Assembly (NCBI GenBank): GCA_021738725.1
Contig: JAIPBE010000015.1
Location: 1 to 64,000 of the forward strand
Length of the DNA: 64,000 bases
Direction: 5' to 3'
DNA from: Saprospiraceae bacterium
GTDB taxonomy: Bacteria > Bacteroidota > Bacteroidia > Chitinophagales > Saprospiraceae
The position numbers and the translations under genes are program-made. This document shows positions 60,536 through 64,000 of this stretch, in pieces. The notes beneath the pieces were generated by a model. It worked only from the letters and a program-made list of their open reading frames with translations. It did not search any database and was not told where the DNA came from. Numbering within the stretch: the stretch's first letter is position 1; each line of letters starts with the position of its first letter.

Positions 60536-62956
60536 TCAAAAGCCGATCCGCAGACCCACGATCACATTGCGGCCCGGTGCCGAGATCCCGGAACTGTAAG
60601 GCCGATACCGGACGTCCAGGATATTTTCTATCCCCCCACTCAAAGAGATATATTCCCGCACCTGCCAGAGTGCTTTCAGATGGAGGATGGACCAGGGAGG
60701 GGCATAGGGCAGTCCATCTTTGTCCTTTGCATACAGATAGTCCTTCCCCTGTTCGTCCGGTGCCAGATCCTGATTCTCCACAGTTGCCTGATATTGCCAG
60801 GTCAGATCGAATTGCCAGGCGGTCCGTCGATATTGCAGCTGAGCCATGGTGGTCCAGGGCGCTGCATGACGCAAGGGTGCTGTCGAGCCATCTTCCAGTT
60901 CTTCTTCTCCCTTTTGCCAGCTTCCTCTCCATCGCAATTTGAATCCATAGGGAAGGACCGCCTCCAGGCCACCTTGTATTCCCCACACCTTTGCCTGGGC
61001 TGCATTTTGCAGTGCCTGAACGCGACTGAGTTCACCATCATAAAGGATGGAGTCCAGCCCATTCAACGTAAAATCCCGGCGCACCAGGGCGTCATCCAGC
61101 AAGGTGTACCAGGCATTGAGATCCACCTTCAGACGTTCGCCAAACGTACGCGCCAGACCAAGATTGGCGCTCCAGGCATACTCCGGACGGATGTCTGGAT
61201 AGGGGACGACCACCGAGCCAGGTGTGGAGTCGAAGACCTTCCCCACATCATCGATGTTTGGACTACGAAATCCGGTGCTCCCCATCGCGCTGACCTGCCA
61301 CCCGGATGTGGATTGCCAGGTGACCCCTGCATTACCCGTGAGTCCTCCATTTCGCTGTCGCGCCGTCGCAAAAGGAAGGGCGTAGAATGTCGGATCAAAA
61401 GCGGCATCCAGCGTAATATAATTGTAGCGCAATCCGCCTTCTAATACCCAGGCCTCCCGTGGATGATACTGGTACAGGGCATATCCGCCCCAGGAAGACC
61501 AGGTCGATCCATCCGGATACCGACTTGGTCCGGGCACCGCAATTCCTGTCGTGATATTTTCATCTGTACCGGACGAAGAAACGGTATTGAAGACCCCTTC
61601 CAGCCCGTAACTCAGAGTCTGTTTGTCATCGATGGACCGGTGGAGGTCGATGTTCAGTGACCAGGCATCCACAGCCTCCTCCCGAATATACCGGATAGGC
61701 TTGTTGAGATCGCGGTCCTGTCGACTCTCGCCGGAATATTGATAGGCCAGAGCCAACCGAAGATGATCAAACAGAGGGCTGTCCGCCTTGTGTTCTGCTT
61801 CCAGATGATGCATCTGCCAGTTTTGAGGTCCATAGGTCCATTCTGCAGAGCGAAGCGTGTTCCCTTTCGGACGGATCAATCGATCGTATCGGGGCACATC
61901 ACCGGTCGTGGAAAGATGAAATCCATATTCGATATCCCACTGGTCATTGGGCATGAATCGGATCTTCTGCATGACGTTGAACTGCCGGTATCCACTGCCG
62001 ATCTGGAGTGTCGGGTCCGCATTGGTGATCACGGTGTCCCGACTTTCCAGACGTTGGACATAGCTGGGGCGCAGATATTCATCTGGCCCATGTCGACCCA
62101 TCCGCAGATCGTCATAATCGGTATGCGTGGCGCTGGTCAGAAAAGCCCATTTGCCTTTGCCATAATGCAAGTCGAGGTGGATCGTTTTTTCCTGACTGGC
62201 ACTGGCGAAGCGCATAAAGGCCTGGCCTCTCAGGGGACTGTCACCGGCAGGAATGAGGGTCGGTTGACGGGTAGTGAACAACATCACCCCGCCGATGGCG
62301 TCACTCCCATACAACAGGGATCCGGGCCCTAGAATGATCTCGGTCTGGTCCAGGGTGAGCGGGTCCAGGGCGATGACATTCTGCAGATTGCCACTGCGAA
62401 AAATGGCCGTGTTCATGCGCACACCATCCACGCTGATCAAGACGCGATTAGCAGCAAAACCGCGGATCATGGGACTGCCACCGCCCAACTGACTTTTCTG
62501 GATGAACACCTGACCGGACAAGCCCAACAGGTCCGCTGCGGTCTGCGGATTTTGCAGCCGAACCTCTCCGGGACGGATCACAGCTAGGGCCTGGGCCGAG
62601 CGTTTCATGGGTTGCGACCAACGAGTAGCGGTGACTGGCACAGTGCCGAGCAGAATACTGGATTCTTGTAGATGAATCTTGAATTCCATTTGTTCCAGAT
62701 CGCTGTACAAAATATGCCGAGTGTCATGTCCGAGATAGGAAATGATCAGGGTATCGGATGATCGGAATGGACTGATATCCGCCTGGCCCCGATTGTCAGT
62801 GACCATCGCGTGTGCGAAAGATGGATCCGTGATCGACGCGCCGATCAATGCATCTCTGGTCACGGCCGATTCCACCGTGATGGTCTGGCCCAACAAGGGA
62901 AAGGAAGCGATCAGGCTTGCGATCACAAGCCAGGATCGATGAATGGTTTGCTTCAT
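60536..62956 (-). CDS. TonB-dependent outer-membrane receptor, heme/hemoprotein type
   Basis: 806 aa. A signal peptide (ends near PLLGQ) is followed by a short carboxypeptidase-regulatory-like domain (ITVESAVTRDALIGASITD). The plug comes next (GGGSPMIRGFAANRVLISVDGVRMN, LGPGSLLYGSDAIGGVMLFTT), then a 22-strand barrel ending NVIVGLRIGF. FRSPNIDDVGKVFDS...PYPDIRPE resembles the FRAP...NPDL segment of heme receptors, with both motifs altered. Heme or another iron chelate is the likely ligand, not certain. No TonB or hemophore gene is adjacent. The 194-aa ORF upstream on the same strand is of unknown function. Confidence 0.87.
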   Translation of the reverse strand: MKQTIHRSWLVIASLIASFPLLGQTITVESAVTRDALIGASITDPSFAHAMVTDNRGQADISPFRSSDTLIISYLGHDTRHILYSDLEQMEFKIHLQESSILLGTVPVTATRWSQPMKRSAQALAVIRPGEVRLQNPQTAADLLGLSGQVFIQKSQLGGGSPMIRGFAANRVLISVDGVRMNTAIFRSGNLQNVIALDPLTLDQTEIILGPGSLLYGSDAIGGVMLFTTRQPTLIPAGDSPLRGQAFMRFASASQEKTIHLDLHYGKGKWAFLTSATHTDYDDLRMGRHGPDEYLRPSYVQRLESRDTVITNADPTLQIGSGYRQFNVMQKIRFMPNDQWDIEYGFHLSTTGDVPRYDRLIRPKGNTLRSAEWTYGPQNWQMHHLEAEHKADSPLFDHLRLALAYQYSGESRQDRDLNKPIRYIREEAVDAWSLNIDLHRSIDDKQTLSYGLEGVFNTVSSSGTDENITTGIAVPGPSRYPDGSTWSSWGGYALYQYHPREAWVLEGGLRYNYITLDAAFDPTFYALPFATARQRNGGLTGNAGVTWQSTSGWQVSAMGSTGFRSPNIDDVGKVFDSTPGSVVVPYPDIRPEYAWSANLGLARTFGERLKVDLNAWYTLLDDALVRRDFTLNGLDSILYDGELSRVQALQNAAQAKVWGIQGGLEAVLPYGFKLRWRGSWQKGEEELEDGSTAPLRHAAPWTTMAQLQYRRTAWQFDLTWQYQATVENQDLAPDEQGKDYLYAKDKDGLPYAPPWSILHLKALWQVREYISLSGGIENILDVRYRPYSSGISAPGRNVIVGLRIGF

Positions 62957-63007
62957 CTTAGAAGTTGATGGGTAATGAAAAATGATTCAGAGCCCTGGGG
63001 CTGGAAG

Positions 63008-63547
63008 TCAACCGATCAACTGAGGGGGTGGGGCAGGCGGATGGATGGAGAACTGAGTCGTCCATGCCGGGGATCGATCCGGAGGATGATTCCAGGACAT
63101 CCTCGCGATATGCGGCATAGTGGGCGAGATGGATGGGGGGTACAACTGCTGGAGAAAGCGGGACCAGTTCTGCTGCATGTGTGTGTGCACGGGGTCGGCG
63201 CCCAACAATCGGGCGAGCAAGTCCTTCACATCGGATTCAAATGCAGTTTCGTGCTGGTCTGGCCAGGCCATGAAGATCAGGCTGTCTGCCACCTGGACGT
63301 GTGAGATGACATCATACATCATTCCCCGGTACCGGAACTCATCCTTTTTCAACCATTCGAAGTCCAACGATATGGTGCCATCCGTGGGGATCGCTATCCG
63401 AACAAGAGATTTCTCTGGAATACCCCGAAGCATGAGTTGTTTTGCTTCCTTGCGTAAATGGTCCCGCTGCCATGAAGTGCTGGTCAAATAGGCCAGGGTC
63501 GGCAGGATGAAGAAAAGAGCCAGAGTAGATGCTAGCACAGGACGCAT
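63008..63547 (-). CDS. Exported or membrane-anchored protein of unknown function
   Basis: 179 aa from the ATG at 63547, which opens a hydrophobic segment (VLASTLALFFILPTLAYL). The polar remainder has LDFEWLKKDEFRYRGMMYDVISH and a His-rich stretch (DPVHTHMQQN), with a Pro-rich tail (HPPAPPPQLIG). No family is recognised. It lies 51 bases upstream of the TonB-dependent receptor gene in the same direction. Such small exported proteins beside a receptor sometimes handle metals, but that is only context. Confidence 0.55.
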   Translation of the reverse strand: MRPVLASTLALFFILPTLAYLTSTSWQRDHLRKEAKQLMLRGIPEKSLVRIAIPTDGTISLDFEWLKKDEFRYRGMMYDVISHVQVADSLIFMAWPDQHETAFESDVKDLLARLLGADPVHTHMQQNWSRFLQQLYPPSISPTMPHIARMSWNHPPDRSPAWTTQFSIHPPAPPPQLIG

Positions 63548-63706
63548 GGCCGAAAGATACAGGGAATAATGAGGAAGTGGATATGGTGGCATTGTGGGCG
63601 GAACCCATGATACAGATCAAGTCAGGCGCTGCCACGAATCAACAGGCTCGCAGTTGGTAAGGACTATGTTGCAGCATTGGATTCCGACAACCTAAAGGTC
63701 AACACT

Positions 63707-64000
63707 ATGGTCTCTCATCCGCACGATCTTACCCGCCACATTCATCCTGATCGGCATGCTGCTGGAACAGGGCCCCTTCGCCAGCAACGCCCCGAGTATG
63801 TGGATTTCAAACCACCCTGTAATCACGCTTGCCCCGCTGGTGAGAACATTCAAGCCTGGTTGAGCCTTGCTCAGTCGGGAGAATATCGCGCTGCCTTTGA
63901 AAAACTGATCGAAGAAAATCCCCTGCCTGCGGTGCATGGGCGGGTTTGTTATCATCCATGTGAGGACAGTTGCAATCGCGCTGAGGTGGATAGTCCGGTC
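63707..64000 (+). CDS. GltD-like NAD(P)H oxidoreductase, N-terminal part only (runs off the window)
   Basis: 98 codons, open to the end. FKPPCNHACPAGENIQAW and GRVCYHPCEDSCNR are the Cys motifs that bind the N-terminal 4Fe-4S clusters of glutamate synthase small subunits and their relatives (dihydropyrimidine dehydrogenase, NfnB-like and FeS-linked pyridine-nucleotide oxidoreductases). Which relative cannot be told without the FAD and NADPH domains to the right. The ATG at 63707 gives 40 residues before the first Cys, slightly longer than in GltD. Confidence 0.8.
   Translation, partial: MVSHPHDLTRHIHPDRHAAGTGPLRQQRPEYVDFKPPCNHACPAGENIQAWLSLAQSGEYRAAFEKLIEENPLPAVHGRVCYHPCEDSCNRAEVDSPV

Noticed and set aside
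63692-63955. Open frame on the - strand at the right end
   Set aside because: Lies opposite the GltD-like N-terminus, whose Cys motifs are clear on the + strand.

Overview
The window looks like a chromosome segment of a Bacteroidota bacterium, most likely of the Saprospiria type. The lineage evidence is a type-B gliding-motility (T9SS) C-terminal sorting domain, a THX ribosomal protein, DUF4920 and DUF4331 proteins, promoters of the TTG-N17-21-TAnnTTTG kind, and almost no Shine-Dalgarno sequences. Genus and species cannot be fixed from the sequence alone. I see no tRNA, rRNA, CRISPR array, insertion sequence or phage gene.

Layout: 1-935 is gene-poor and holds duplicated intergenic repeats and a long-range hairpin. 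936-3667 (-) is a membrane sensor plus a TPR-adenylate cyclase. 3926-14648 (+) is a sulfur-oxidation cluster: persulfide dioxygenase-rhodanese, a fused FeS/NrfD membrane subunit, a molybdopterin oxidoreductase (SoeA-like), a SulP transporter, a second persulfide dioxygenase-rhodanese and a split YeeE/YedE transporter. Both dioxygenase genes carry the same Crp/Fnr-like palindrome at the same distance from a -7 box. The inferred pathway is sulfane sulfur uptake, persulfide to sulfite, sulfite to sulfate, then sulfate export. 14819-19810 (-) holds an HD hydrolase, small membrane proteins, a large PKD/T9SS surface protein, a single-domain rhodanese and a DUF4920 lipoprotein.

19943-46220 is the striking part: seven caspase-like (C14/metacaspase-type) proteins and one CHAT protease in about 26 kb, all with exported-protein N-termini and all with intact His/Cys dyads. 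They comprise two MORN-caspases (+), two caspase-TPR proteins of about 760 aa (-), each followed by a translationally overlapping small secreted gene, two caspase-TPR giants of about 1140 aa (-), and a divergent operon of a metacaspase-DUF4384 protein and an ankyrin/TPR/CHAT protein (+). Inside this island a tandem duplication is visible. Its junction fuses the tail of a caspase-TPR gene to the 5' half of an M14 carboxypeptidase, giving a chimeric pseudogene. I infer a locally expanding envelope protease array of unknown role.

46275-64000 is mostly housekeeping and metabolism: thx, fdhD (possibly serving the molybdoenzyme), a small cytochrome-like lipoprotein, a bacilliredoxin, pdxH, a GNAT enzyme, a CMD-family protein, a DUF6311 membrane protein, pcrA-type helicase, an SRPBCC protein, small secreted and membrane proteins, a split DUF4331 pair with a TPR lipoprotein, a TonB-dependent receptor of the heme type, and the start of a GltD-like oxidoreductase running off the right end.
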